From: Streptomyces sp. D2-8
GTDB taxonomy: Bacteria; Actinomycetota; Actinomycetes; Streptomycetales; Streptomycetaceae
Direction: 5' to 3'
NCBI RefSeq assembly: GCF_023184515.1
Contig: NZ_JAAHBP010000013.1
Span: 124,001-188,000 of the forward strand
Length of the DNA: 64,000 bases
Shown here: piece by piece, positions 52,835 to 60,951 of the stretch
Layout: every line of letters begins with the position of its first letter
How positions within the stretch are numbered: position 1 is the stretch's first letter
The notes under the pieces: generated by a model
Database searches by the model: none
What the model was told of the DNA's origin: nothing
Seen by the model: the letters and a program-made list of their open reading frames with translations, nothing else
Translations under genes and position numbers: made by a program

Positions 52835-53988
52835 GGTTCAACCGTCCCCACCGTCCCTTTCGCCGCAAGCCCAGCACGACCGGAGGACAGCCCCGCAGGA
52901 ATCCGCACGAGGGGAATCCGCACCAGGAACAGGCCGCCGGGCCGTCGGCATCGAGCCGGCGCCGACTGCTGATCACGTCCGTCACGGTCGTCGGCGCGGT
53001 CCTGGTCGCCGGACTCGCCCTGCGGGACGCATCGGGGCCGGACTCGGGAGCCACCGGCTCCGAGGACTGCCGCCCCACGGCCCTCCTGGAACCGCCCTGC
53101 GGCGCCTGGTTCGGGGCGTTCGTGCCGCACGAGCGGGACGATCTGCCGGAGAAGGTGCGTGCCTACGAGAAGCGTGTGGGCCGCGAGCTCGACATCGTGT
53201 ACACGTACCACGACATGTCCCTGGCCTCGGGCACCCGGCGGGAGGGCCAGCTGCTCACCCCGGAGGAGCAGCGCGTCGGCGAGGACCACCTGCTGCTGCT
53301 CTCCTGGGAGAGCAAGTGGTGGGGCGGCACGAAACAGCAGCAGCCGACCTGGAAACAGATCGCGGCGGGCGAGCTGGACGACAAGGTCATCGACGTCCAG
53401 GCCCGGCGCATCAAGGACTACGGCAAGAAGGTGTTCCTCTCCTTCGACCTGGAGATGGACACCCGCACCCCGGCGAGCGGCACGCCCGCCGACTACGTGA
53501 AGGCCTACCGGCACCTCCACGACCGGTTCCGCGAACTGGGCGTGGACAACGTGGTGTGGACGTGGATCACCACCGGGTACCTCGACCACGCCGACGAGAT
53601 CAAGAAGATGTACCCGGGTGACGACTACGTCGACTGGGTCGGCTACAACCAGTACAACTACTACCGCTGTCACGACGCGGGCTGGCTGACCTTCGCGCAG
53701 ACGCAGAACGCCACGCACGACTGGATCCGCGCGAACATCTCCGACGACAAGCCGCTGATGCTCTCCGAGTTCGGCACCGCCGCGGACTCGGGCCGCCCGC
53801 AGCGGCAGGCGGAGTGGTACGCGCAGGTGCCCGGGGTGCTGAAGGACCTGGACGGCGTCAAGGCCGCCCTCCAGTGGAACTACCGCGACCCCGGACCGCA
53901 CTGCAACCTGGCGCTGGCGAACGACGCGGCCTGGGACAGCCTGCGCAAGGCGGTCGCCGACCCCTACCTCAACCAGCCCCTGCGCTGA
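52831..53988 (+). CDS. Membrane-anchored GH26-like glycoside hydrolase
   Basis: A 385-residue protein from GTG overlapping the upstream stop. A basic N-terminus and one helix at about residues 47-66 (RRRLLITSVTVVGAVLVAGL) anchor it outside the cell. The exported barrel has GAWFGAFVPHERDD, KKVFLSFDLEMD (Glu as likely acid/base), VDWVGYNQYNYYR and KPLMLSEFGTAADSG, whose Glu after Ser is the expected nucleophile of GH26/clan GH-A enzymes. Similar hydrolases in exopolysaccharide clusters trim the nascent polymer. It ends face-to-face with the deacetylase gene, with a shared terminator. Confidence 0.83.
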   Translation: MRFNRPHRPFRRKPSTTGGQPRRNPHEGNPHQEQAAGPSASSRRRLLITSVTVVGAVLVAGLALRDASGPDSGATGSEDCRPTALLEPPCGAWFGAFVPHERDDLPEKVRAYEKRVGRELDIVYTYHDMSLASGTRREGQLLTPEEQRVGEDHLLLLSWESKWWGGTKQQQPTWKQIAAGELDDKVIDVQARRIKDYGKKVFLSFDLEMDTRTPASGTPADYVKAYRHLHDRFRELGVDNVVWTWITTGYLDHADEIKKMYPGDDYVDWVGYNQYNYYRCHDAGWLTFAQTQNATHDWIRANISDDKPLMLSEFGTAADSGRPQRQAEWYAQVPGVLKDLDGVKAALQWNYRDPGPHCNLALANDAAWDSLRKAVADPYLNQPLR

Positions 53989-54007
53989 CCCCCTTGCCGG
54001 GGTCAGC
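53984..54007. terminator. Bidirectional terminator containing both stop codons
   Basis: A perfect 9-bp inverted repeat (GCTGACCCC and its complement, 6-base loop) spans the end of the GH26-like gene and the end of the deacetylase gene; the two TGA codons lie inside the arms, one on each strand, 14 bp apart. Confidence 0.75.
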
Positions 54008-54875
54008 CCGCGAACTCGGGCCCGTGCACCACCGCACGGGCCCGCCGGTACCACCGCCACGCGATGGTCTTCGGCCCGTCCCGGTACGGCGCGACCCGCG
54101 CGCCCGCCCCCGCCAGCCAGCCCTCGACGTCGGCGACGGTGTGGGTGCGCCGGACGATGAGCCGGGCGATGCGGTACCGCTCGTCGCGGTCGGAGCTGAG
54201 CGCGTGCCGTACGGCGGTCGCCGTCTCGTAGCCGGCCCGGGCCGACATGGCCCGTACCCGGGGGCTGTTGTAGCCGTGCGGGTAGGCGAGGTGCCGGATC
54301 TCGTGCCCGAGGGCGTCCTCCAGCACGGCCTTGGAGGTGCGCAGTTCGTACGCCAGGGTCTTCGCGGACAGGGTGTCGAGCTGCGCGTGCGTGACGGTGT
54401 GGCTGCCGATCTCCATGCCGGAACGTTCCAGCTCCGCCGCCCGGGCCAGGGTCATCATCGGGGCGGGCGGCAGCAGACTGCGGCCGCCGGGGGCGAGGGC
54501 GCCGGTGGTGAGGTAGGCGGTGGCGGGCAGCGCGCGTTCGGCCAGGGCCTCGGCGGTGGGGCCGGGCAGATCGGCGAACCCGTCGTCGAAGGTGAGCAGC
54601 ACGGGCCGGTCCGGCAGCGGCGCCCGCCCGGCCAGACGATCGGCGATCGCGCTGATCGTGACGGGCGTACGGCCGCTGCGGACCACGGCGTCGAGATGCG
54701 CGGCGAACTGCTTCGGCGTGACCGTGAACTCGGCGATCCAGTCCGGGGGATCGTCCATCACGGAGTGGTACAGGAAGACGGGGATCGCGGGGGTGCCGAC
54801 AGCACCCGCGGGGGCTATCGGCCCTTCGCCGCCCTGTGCACCGCGCTCCGCGCCGCCTCTGCCGTCCGTCCTCAT
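54003..54875 (-). CDS. Polysaccharide deacetylase (NodB-type)
   Basis: A 290-residue protein whose ATG overlaps the stop of the glycosyltransferase gene (ATGA). Motif 1 is VLLTFDDGFADL (Asp-Asp), motif 2 GMEIGSHTVTHAQLD (two His, zinc ligands), motif 3 LAYPHGYNSPRVRAM, and the last His motif lies near RTHTVADVEGW. FLYHSVMDDPPDW near the N-terminus is a feature of the PgaB/IcaB-type branch. The enzyme removes N-acetyl groups from a glycan. No signal peptide or membrane helix is obvious, so the enzyme may be cytoplasmic or exported by another route. Confidence 0.88.
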   Translation of the reverse strand: MRTDGRGGAERGAQGGEGPIAPAGAVGTPAIPVFLYHSVMDDPPDWIAEFTVTPKQFAAHLDAVVRSGRTPVTISAIADRLAGRAPLPDRPVLLTFDDGFADLPGPTAEALAERALPATAYLTTGALAPGGRSLLPPAPMMTLARAAELERSGMEIGSHTVTHAQLDTLSAKTLAYELRTSKAVLEDALGHEIRHLAYPHGYNSPRVRAMSARAGYETATAVRHALSSDRDERYRIARLIVRRTHTVADVEGWLAGAGARVAPYRDGPKTIAWRWYRRARAVVHGPEFAG

Positions 54876-56158
54876 CTCGCCCCCCGAGCAGTCGCGCGCA
54901 GCGCCCGCCGCGCCTTCAGATAGCCGACCGGCCCGTACAGCATCCCCCTGCGCTGCAACCGCGACAGCCGTCGCGGCCACGGATGCGTCCGTACGTCGTG
55001 ATCCCCCGGCGTCCCGCCGCCCGCGGCCCCCTCCGACGCGCGCACCGCGGTCAGCGCGCGGGCGTGGGCCAGACCCCGCGGCAGCCTGGCGAGGAACGCC
55101 GGCAGCAGCGCGGGACGGTTCACGAGCACCGCGGTGAGATAGGCGGTGAGCCCGGCGCCGTAGCCGTACGCCTGGGTCTCCAGGTCCCGCCAGGTCTCCC
55201 GGTGGTGGTGCCACACCAGGGCGTACGGCGTGTACCGCAGCCGGTGCCCCTGGGCCAGGACGCGCACGAAGCCGTAGAGGTCGTCGCCGCCCCGGGCGGC
55301 CGTCCCGGCACCGGTGGCCGGGTCGAAACCGCCGACGGAACGCAGCACCGCCGTCCGGAACGCCATGTTCGCGCCCGAGCCGAACCGCCCGGCCGTGAAC
55401 GGGAACAGCGGCTCGTCGCCCGGCGGGTGCGCCGGGTCGTACGTCCTTGGAGTGAAGCCTTTCGCGAAACCGCCGTGACTCTCCAGCAGCACCTGGGCCG
55501 GGGTGGTCAGCCGCGCCGGCAGGATCAGCCCGGTGCTGCACCCGAGTCCGGTGTCGGCGGCGAAGGGCGCGGTCAGCTCGGTCAGCCACCGCGGGTCGGC
55601 GACCACGTCGTCGTCGGTGAAGGCGACCACTTCGCCGCGCACGGCGTCCAGCCCCGCGTTGTGGGCGGCTGCGAGCCCCGGAACAGGCTCGCAGACGTAC
55701 CGCACGCGCTCGGCGTACTTCCGCTCGATCAGCTCCCGCGTCTCGCTCGTGACGGGCGCGTTGTCGACCACGACGATCTCGAACCGCGAATGGTCCTGCG
55801 CCAGCAGCGAGTCCAGCGCCCGGGCCAGCTGCCCGGCCCGCTCCCGGGTTGCGACGACGACACTCGCGTACGGCGGCTCCCCGGGTTCGCCGAAGACCGC
55901 CGGCCCGCACTCCGCCCGGGCCCGCTCCGCCAGCACGGCCCTGGGATCCACCCCCTCCGGCACCCGCCCGAGCAGCGTGCCCACGGGCCGGCCACCCCTC
56001 CTGACCAGCACGAACACCTCGCCGTGCGTCACGGGCGGACTCCCCGGACCGGGTCTGAGCACCGCCTCGTCACCGTCGAGGTCCAGCTCGGCGACCTGCA
56101 CCGCCCCGATGTCCAGGAACCGCCGTATCTCCTCCTGCGCACCCGCCGAACGGGCCAT
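54872..56158 (-). CDS. Family-2 glycosyltransferase
   Basis: A 428-residue protein from ATG with a G-rich site upstream. An N-terminal region of about 95 residues (ELDLDGDEAVLRPGPGSPPV and GTLLGRVPEGVDPRAV) precedes the GT-A domain: SVVVATRERAGQLARALDSL, FEIVVVDNAPVTSETREL and the DXD motif VVAFTDDDVVADPRWL. A membrane-associated or amphipathic C-terminal part with FGSGANMAFRTAVLRSVGGFDP and conserved WHHHRETWR follows. Likely transfers a nucleotide sugar in cell-surface glycan synthesis. It is coupled to the deacetylase downstream and follows the acyltransferase gene by 20 bp, so the three minus-strand genes form one operon. Confidence 0.88.
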   Translation of the reverse strand: MARSAGAQEEIRRFLDIGAVQVAELDLDGDEAVLRPGPGSPPVTHGEVFVLVRRGGRPVGTLLGRVPEGVDPRAVLAERARAECGPAVFGEPGEPPYASVVVATRERAGQLARALDSLLAQDHSRFEIVVVDNAPVTSETRELIERKYAERVRYVCEPVPGLAAAHNAGLDAVRGEVVAFTDDDVVADPRWLTELTAPFAADTGLGCSTGLILPARLTTPAQVLLESHGGFAKGFTPRTYDPAHPPGDEPLFPFTAGRFGSGANMAFRTAVLRSVGGFDPATGAGTAARGGDDLYGFVRVLAQGHRLRYTPYALVWHHHRETWRDLETQAYGYGAGLTAYLTAVLVNRPALLPAFLARLPRGLAHARALTAVRASEGAAGGGTPGDHDVRTHPWPRRLSRLQRRGMLYGPVGYLKARRALRATARGAR

Positions 56159-56178
56159 GCGCCCACCCCCCTTGTGTG

Positions 56179-57264
56179 TCAGGTACGGCGCAGCCGAGCC
56201 GCGCCCTTCAGCGTCCGCGCGGCCAGCGACGCGAGCCGCGGCCTGCTGCGGACGAAGCTGTGCGCGCGGCGCGCCGGTTCGCGGCTCAGCCAGTGCAGCG
56301 CCGCGCCCGCCCCCGGACGGGTCACCGCACCCTCGTACACGGGCAGTTCGCCCGTCTTCAGCGCGTCCTTGTACTCGGCCGCGCCCCGCCCCAGGTCGAG
56401 CATGCCGATGCCGGCGGCGGCCGCCGCCTCGGCCATGCGCAGGTGCAGCACCAGCCCCGGCGAGAACCTCGCGAACTCCGGGTCGTAGGCCGGGAACCAG
56501 CAGGCCAGCACCGAGGCCGAACGCAGGCCGAAGTGCGCGGCGACGGGCCGCTCACCGGCGTACAGCACGGACAGCGTGCCGCTGCACTCCGCCGCCCGGG
56601 TCCGGGCCAGCTGCCCGACGAGCCGGGTGATCCATTCCTGGGCGAACCGGTCCCGGCGGCCGGTCCTGCGGTACTGCGCGGACTTCCACTCCATGAGTGT
56701 GCGCAGCGCGGCCGGTTCGCGTTCGTCGAACACGAAGCGCAGCTCGCCGGCCTGCCGGCCCAGCTTGCGCTCCTTGGCCAGCGTCGTCTTCAGGAACTTC
56801 GGCGACTGCGCGCGCAGCACCGACTCGTACGTCTCGTAGCCCTTCTCCACGTCGATGACGTAGGTGGCGTGCTCCTCGGCCGCGTACCGGACGAACAGCC
56901 GCTGCTCGGCCTCCAGATTGTCGAAGGCGAAGCTCGACACCGAGCAGGCCTTCAGCAGTTCGCCCGTCTCCAGGTCCAGGCCCGGCCGCAGGACCGCGCC
57001 CTGCGCGTCCGAGACGCCGAGCCCGATCGCCCGGCCCTGCCCCAACGGGCCCCGCTCATAGGGCAGGAAGCCGGCCGGCTCCCACCCCTCGTACACCACG
57101 GCGACGCGGGCTCCCGGCCTGACCCGGCCGACGGCTTCGGTGAACTCCGGCTCCATGAAAGGGCTGCGCGGTGCCTCCGAGGCGGCGCGCAGCGCACGCC
57201 AGCGCTCCCTCTCCCCTTCGCCGAGCTCCCCGGGCCCGGCCACGCGTATGCGCCCACTGCTCAA
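56179..57264 (-). CDS. GNAT-fold acyltransferase of BcsL/CelD type
   Basis: About 361 residues. The frame is open upstream, but the TTG at 57264 has GGGGGG just before it and is preferred; a GTG at 57243 is the next choice. The protein has the pattern of the GNAT-like (Acetyltransf_6/BcsL/CelD) family found in exopolysaccharide clusters: EPEFTEAVGRVRPGARVAVV, SPKFLKTTLAKERKLGRQAG, 'MEWKSAQYRRTGRRDRFA' and 'AAHFGLRSASVLACWFPAYD' with MLDLGRGAAEYKDALKTGEL near the end. Family members modify polysaccharides or transfer acyl groups; the substrate is unknown. First gene of the minus-strand glycan operon. Confidence 0.8.
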   Translation of the reverse strand: MSSGRIRVAGPGELGEGERERWRALRAASEAPRSPFMEPEFTEAVGRVRPGARVAVVYEGWEPAGFLPYERGPLGQGRAIGLGVSDAQGAVLRPGLDLETGELLKACSVSSFAFDNLEAEQRLFVRYAAEEHATYVIDVEKGYETYESVLRAQSPKFLKTTLAKERKLGRQAGELRFVFDEREPAALRTLMEWKSAQYRRTGRRDRFAQEWITRLVGQLARTRAAECSGTLSVLYAGERPVAAHFGLRSASVLACWFPAYDPEFARFSPGLVLHLRMAEAAAAAGIGMLDLGRGAAEYKDALKTGELPVYEGAVTRPGAGAALHWLSREPARRAHSFVRSRPRLASLAARTLKGAARLRRT

Positions 57265-57435
57265 CCTGACCCCCCGATCAAGTCCCCCCTGGACACTTGG
57301 AAGGTACCGCCCGAGACGGCCCCACGGGTAGGTAGCGGAGCATGTTGTTGCCAACTGGTACAGAGGCCTTCAACCGGGCAATCGGCGTCTGCCGTCCGAT
57401 GAAACGAAGGGGCGCGCTGTCCGTATTCTCTGATC

Positions 57436-58284
57436 ATGGCCGCACCCATCGCATATTCACTCATCGCCACCGATCTGGACGGGACGCTGCTGCGCGGCGA
57501 CGACACCCTCTCCGACCGGTCTCTCGCCGTCCTCGCGCGGGTGGCGGACGCCGGTGCCCAGCACCTCGTGGTGACGGGCCGGCCGGCGCCGAGAGTGCGG
57601 CCGCTCCTGGACGACCTCGGATGCACGGGGCTCGCGGTGTGCGGGCAGGGCGCGCAGGTGTACGACGCCGGCGCGGACCGGCTGCTGTGGTCCATCACCC
57701 TGGACCGGGAACTGGCCGAGACCGCCCTCGGCAAGATCGAGGCCGAGGTGGGTCAGGTGTACGCGGCGGTCGACCAGGACGGGGTCGACGGGCTCACGCT
57801 GATCGAGCCGGGCTATCTGATGCCGCACCCGACCCTGCCCGCCGTACGGGTCGACCGGCGCGACGAGCTGTGGGGCGAGCCCATCAGCAAGGTGCTGCTG
57901 CGCCATCCCCATCTGTCGGACGACGAGTTGGCGGCGACGGCCCGCTCGGTGGTCGGCTCACTGGCGACGGTGACGATGTCGGGGCCCGGCACGGTCGAGC
58001 TCCAGCCGTGCGGGATCACCAAGGCGACGGGCCTGGCGCTGGCCGCCGAGCATTTGGGGCTGCGGCCCGCGGACACCATCGCCTTCGGCGACATGCCCAA
58101 CGACATTCCGATGTTCGACTGGGCCGGCCGCGGCGTCGCGATGGCCAACGCCCATCCCGAACTCAAGGCCGTGGCCGACGAGGTCACCCTGTCGAACGAG
58201 GACGACGGCATCGCCGTCGTCCTCGAACGACTGCTGGGCGGGAGGGCTCAGTACGGGCCGTTGACGTTGTCGATCGAGCCGTAG
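57436..58284 (+). CDS. HAD-superfamily Cof-type phosphatase
   Basis: A 282-residue cytoplasmic protein from ATG. Motif I is IATDLDGTLLRGDDTL (nucleophile Asp in DLDGT), motif II VVTGRPAPRVRPL, motif III Lys in 'ELQPCGITKATGLALAAEHL' and motif IV IAFGDMPNDIPMFDW (two acidic residues). The type-IIB cap lies between motifs II and III, as in Cof/YbjI-like sugar phosphatases. Substrates are usually sugar or nucleotide phosphates. The last 37 bp overlap the convergent LysM gene, so the C-terminus is sequence-constrained by the other strand. Confidence 0.9.
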   Translation: MAAPIAYSLIATDLDGTLLRGDDTLSDRSLAVLARVADAGAQHLVVTGRPAPRVRPLLDDLGCTGLAVCGQGAQVYDAGADRLLWSITLDRELAETALGKIEAEVGQVYAAVDQDGVDGLTLIEPGYLMPHPTLPAVRVDRRDELWGEPISKVLLRHPHLSDDELAATARSVVGSLATVTMSGPGTVELQPCGITKATGLALAAEHLGLRPADTIAFGDMPNDIPMFDWAGRGVAMANAHPELKAVADEVTLSNEDDGIAVVLERLLGGRAQYGPLTLSIEP

Positions 58285-59027
58285 CGGTCGGCCGCGTAGT
58301 TGCAGGCCGCGGTGATGTTGGCGACGGGGTCGTACGGGTCCCACGACGTGCCGTCCACGTGGTAGGCCTGGAAGGTCGGGTCGATGGTCTGGAGCAGGCC
58401 CTTCGACGGGGTGCCCTTGGCGGCGTTGGAGTCCCAGTTGTTGATCGCCAGGGGGTTGCCGGACGACTCGCGCATGATGTTGCGGTGGATGCCGTCGTAG
58501 GAGCCCGGGATCCCCTTCTGCGCCATGATGTCCAACGCCTCGCGGATCCAGCCGTCCAGGTTGTTCGTGTAGGTCTTCGCGGAGGCCTGGGTGGCCTTGG
58601 CGACGCCGCCGGCGGGCTTCGCGGCCGGCTTGGCGGGGGCGGACGACTTGGTCGCCGTCTTCTTCGCCGCGTCCGTCTTGGTGGTCTTCACGGTCAGCTT
58701 CAGACCCGGGTGGATCAGCTTCGGGTCGTCGCCGACGGCGGCGCGGTTGTCCTTGTAGAGCTGCTTCCAGCCGCCCGGGACGTCGTACTCGTCCGCGATG
58801 CGGTAGAGCGTGTCGCCCTTGGCCACGGTGTGCGTGAGGGACTTGGCGGGCTGGGCCGCCTGTGGCACGGACTGTGCGGCGGCGGGTGCGCTCTGGGGCT
58901 CTGCGGCGCTCGCGTGGGTGGCGCCGAGGAGCGGAAGGGTGAGTGCGGCTCCGCCGGTACCGGCGGCGATGAAGCCTCGGGTCAGCGGGTTGGTTCTGGG
59001 GCGACGGTGCTTGCCTCGTCCGGCCAT
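58248..59027 (-). CDS. LysM transglycosylase-like secreted protein under a riboswitch
   Basis: A 259-residue secreted protein from ATG with GAGAGGA 8 nt upstream. A signal peptide ends near residue 42 (ATHASAA). A LysM domain (residues about 65-113: VAKGDTLYRIADEYDVPGGW) is followed by an Ala/Lys-rich linker and a C-terminal SLT-like domain, with catalytic Glu187 in IMRESSGNPLAINNWDS and GLLQTIDPTFQAYH. The domain order is that of Rpf/SLT-like peptidoglycan lytic enzymes of actinobacteria. The leader upstream folds as a ydaO-type c-di-AMP riboswitch, which in Streptomyces commonly controls such cell-wall hydrolases. Confidence 0.9.
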   Translation of the reverse strand: MAGRGKHRRPRTNPLTRGFIAAGTGGAALTLPLLGATHASAAEPQSAPAAAQSVPQAAQPAKSLTHTVAKGDTLYRIADEYDVPGGWKQLYKDNRAAVGDDPKLIHPGLKLTVKTTKTDAAKKTATKSSAPAKPAAKPAGGVAKATQASAKTYTNNLDGWIREALDIMAQKGIPGSYDGIHRNIMRESSGNPLAINNWDSNAAKGTPSKGLLQTIDPTFQAYHVDGTSWDPYDPVANITAACNYAADRYGSIDNVNGPY

Positions 59028-59099
59028 GGTGATGTTCCTCTCCGGCGCCTGCGAGGTGAGCTGTCGGGTTCGGGCCGGGAGGTGCCCGGCCGCGTACGG

Positions 59100-59245
59100 C
59101 GCTGTGTGCCGTGCGCGGCTTCACCCCGAGCCGTGCCGCTGTGCGGACCGGCGACTTACCTGGGTCCCCCGCTCCTGCCCTGCGTGAGTGAGTCGGTTCA
59201 GTGGGGAGTCCGGGCGGCGGCAGGATTAGGCGTCCGCCGGACAGG
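59100..59245 (-). promoter_or_regulatory. ydaO-yuaA (cyclic di-AMP) riboswitch
   Basis: On the minus strand, starting about 220 nt before the LysM gene, the conserved signature segments of the ydaO class appear in order: GCCTAATCCTGCCGCCGCC, then the pseudoknot/loop part, then GAGCGGGGGACCCAGGTAAG, and CTCGGGGTGAAGCC near the end. The position, in the 5' leader of a peptidoglycan hydrolase gene, matches the known distribution. High c-di-AMP is expected to switch the gene off. Boundaries are approximate. Confidence 0.75.
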
Positions 59246-59709
59246 CCGGGAACGTATGCGAGAGCACTTGTCGGGAACAAGCACCTCAATCACATATCGC
59301 GCGGTTGACCTTGGTCAGGGGTGTTTGCGCCGCTTGATCCTTTGCGGGAGCCAAGACCCAAGTGGCGTTCAGGGGAAGGCGGTACGGGCCGGTGTCGAGG
59401 GGGGACGGAAAAGGGGAGGAAGTGATTCAACTCACTGATCACGAGCCCGTGGGGCAATTTCCGCCAACAGGAATTCGCCTACTCATCTCGGCAAATCGTG
59501 CATAGTTCGCTACCTGTAGGTAAGTCGATAAATATCTGTTCTTATGGGTTGATCGAAAACATAACGGTCGTGATCGGATACCACCCGGCCTGTAACCATG
59601 GGCGCTGGCGGTGATCGAAACGTGACCGGATACGCTGACTCGAGTGAGGGCAGCGACCTATCGACAATCCGCGTAACCACCGGCAGACACAGCAGACAGG
59701 AGACCCCTC
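59246..59709. other. AT-richer divergent promoter region
   Basis: About 460 bp without a gene, between the riboswitch and the polyprenyl synthase. The middle (59440-59580) is the most AT-rich part of the window, with TAAATATCTGTTCTTATGGG and a TACCTGTAGGTA palindrome (59512-59523). GATCGAAAAC and GATCGAAAC, each followed within 25 bp by CGGATAC, occur twice (about 59552 and 59614), a possible direct-repeat operator. Promoters for the LysM gene and the synthase must lie here, but no hexamer pair is strong enough to call. Confidence 0.45.
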
Positions 59710-60720
59710 GTGACCGACGTCGGGCCGTTCGGGCTGAGCGTGCGGGACCAGGCTCTGGAAGCCGATGTCCAGGCCGGATTGACGGCTGTCGAGGAAGGCT
59801 TGCTCGAGGCCACCAAGAGTGAGGTGCCCTTCATCACGGAGGCCGCCCAGCATCTGGTGCGGGCCGGCGGCAAGCGGTTCCGCCCGCTGCTCGTGATGCT
59901 CTCCGCCCGGTTCGGTGACCGGTACGCGCCCGGGATCGTGCCCTCGGCCGTCGTCGTGGAGCTGACCCACCTCGCCACGCTGTACCACGACGACGTCATG
60001 GACGAGGCCGCCGTGCGCCGCGGCGTCGCGAGCGCGAACACCCGCTGGGGCAACTCCGTCGCGGTCCTCACCGGCGACTTCCTCTTCGCCCGCGCCTCGC
60101 ACATCCTGGCCGACCTCGGCCCGGAGGCCGTGCGGGTGCAGGCCGAGGCGTTCGAGCGCCTCGTGACCGGCCAGATCCTGGAGACGGCCGGACCGCAGGA
60201 CGGCCGGGACCCCGTCGAGCACTACCTGGACGTGCTGGGCGGCAAGACCGGCTCGCTGGTCGCCGTGTCGTGCCGGTTCGGCGCGATGATGTCCGGCGCC
60301 GACGAGACGACCGTGGACGTGCTGACCCAGTACGGCGAGCGGCTCGGCGTCGCCTTCCAGCTCGCGGACGACGTCCTGGACATCGCCTCCGACTCCCACG
60401 AGTCCGGCAAGACCCCCGGCACCGACCTGCGCGAGGGCATCCCCACGCTGCCGGTGCTGCGGCTGCGTGAGCGGGCGGCCCGGCTCGGGCTCGCCGACGA
60501 CATCGCCCTGTGCGAGCTGCTCGACTCCGACCTCACCGACGACGCACGGCACGCCGAGGCCCTGCGCCTGCTGCGGGCCCACCCGGCGCTGGAACAGGCC
60601 CGGAAGGACACCGTCCGCTACGCCCAGGACGCCCGCTCGGCGCTGGCACCCCTGCCGGAGTGCACCGCGAAGACGGCGCTCCTGGAGCTGTGCGACGCGG
60701 TGGTGCACCGGGCCGGCTAG
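59710..60720 (+). CDS. Polyprenyl diphosphate synthase
   Basis: A 336-residue trans-isoprenyl diphosphate synthase from GTG with AGGAG 8 nt upstream. The first Asp-rich motif is LATLYHDDVMDEAAVRRG (DDVMD) and the second FQLADDVLDIASD. GGKRFRPLLVMLSARF and 'GNSVAVLTGDFLFARA' are further family motifs. The small residue pattern before the first motif (HLATLYHDD) allows long chains, so it probably makes the octa- or nonaprenyl chain of menaquinone. It is a logical partner of mqnC/menG/MenJ-like genes in this window. Confidence 0.92.
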   Translation: MTDVGPFGLSVRDQALEADVQAGLTAVEEGLLEATKSEVPFITEAAQHLVRAGGKRFRPLLVMLSARFGDRYAPGIVPSAVVVELTHLATLYHDDVMDEAAVRRGVASANTRWGNSVAVLTGDFLFARASHILADLGPEAVRVQAEAFERLVTGQILETAGPQDGRDPVEHYLDVLGGKTGSLVAVSCRFGAMMSGADETTVDVLTQYGERLGVAFQLADDVLDIASDSHESGKTPGTDLREGIPTLPVLRLRERAARLGLADDIALCELLDSDLTDDARHAEALRLLRAHPALEQARKDTVRYAQDARSALAPLPECTAKTALLELCDAVVHRAG

Positions 60721-60951
60721 CACGCCTTTCCCGTACGACCCCTACGGGTCGGGGGAGAAGCCGCCCTCCCGTGTCATACCCCAGCAGTACACGGAGTTGA
60801 GTCCGGGGTCTGACGTATCTCCCTGGCCGATTTGGTCAGATGGAGACCACGGAAAACACCACTCCTCACCTGTTCGGGTGAGAATGGCGGCTCAGGGACG
60901 AGTGCGTGGACGACACGGACAGCCGCCGCCGACCACGGAGGTAGGGCACAC

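Noticed and set aside
60736..60751. Terminator hairpin after the polyprenyl synthase.
   Set aside because: Only a 6-bp stem with a 4-base loop and no T-rich tail; too weak to call.
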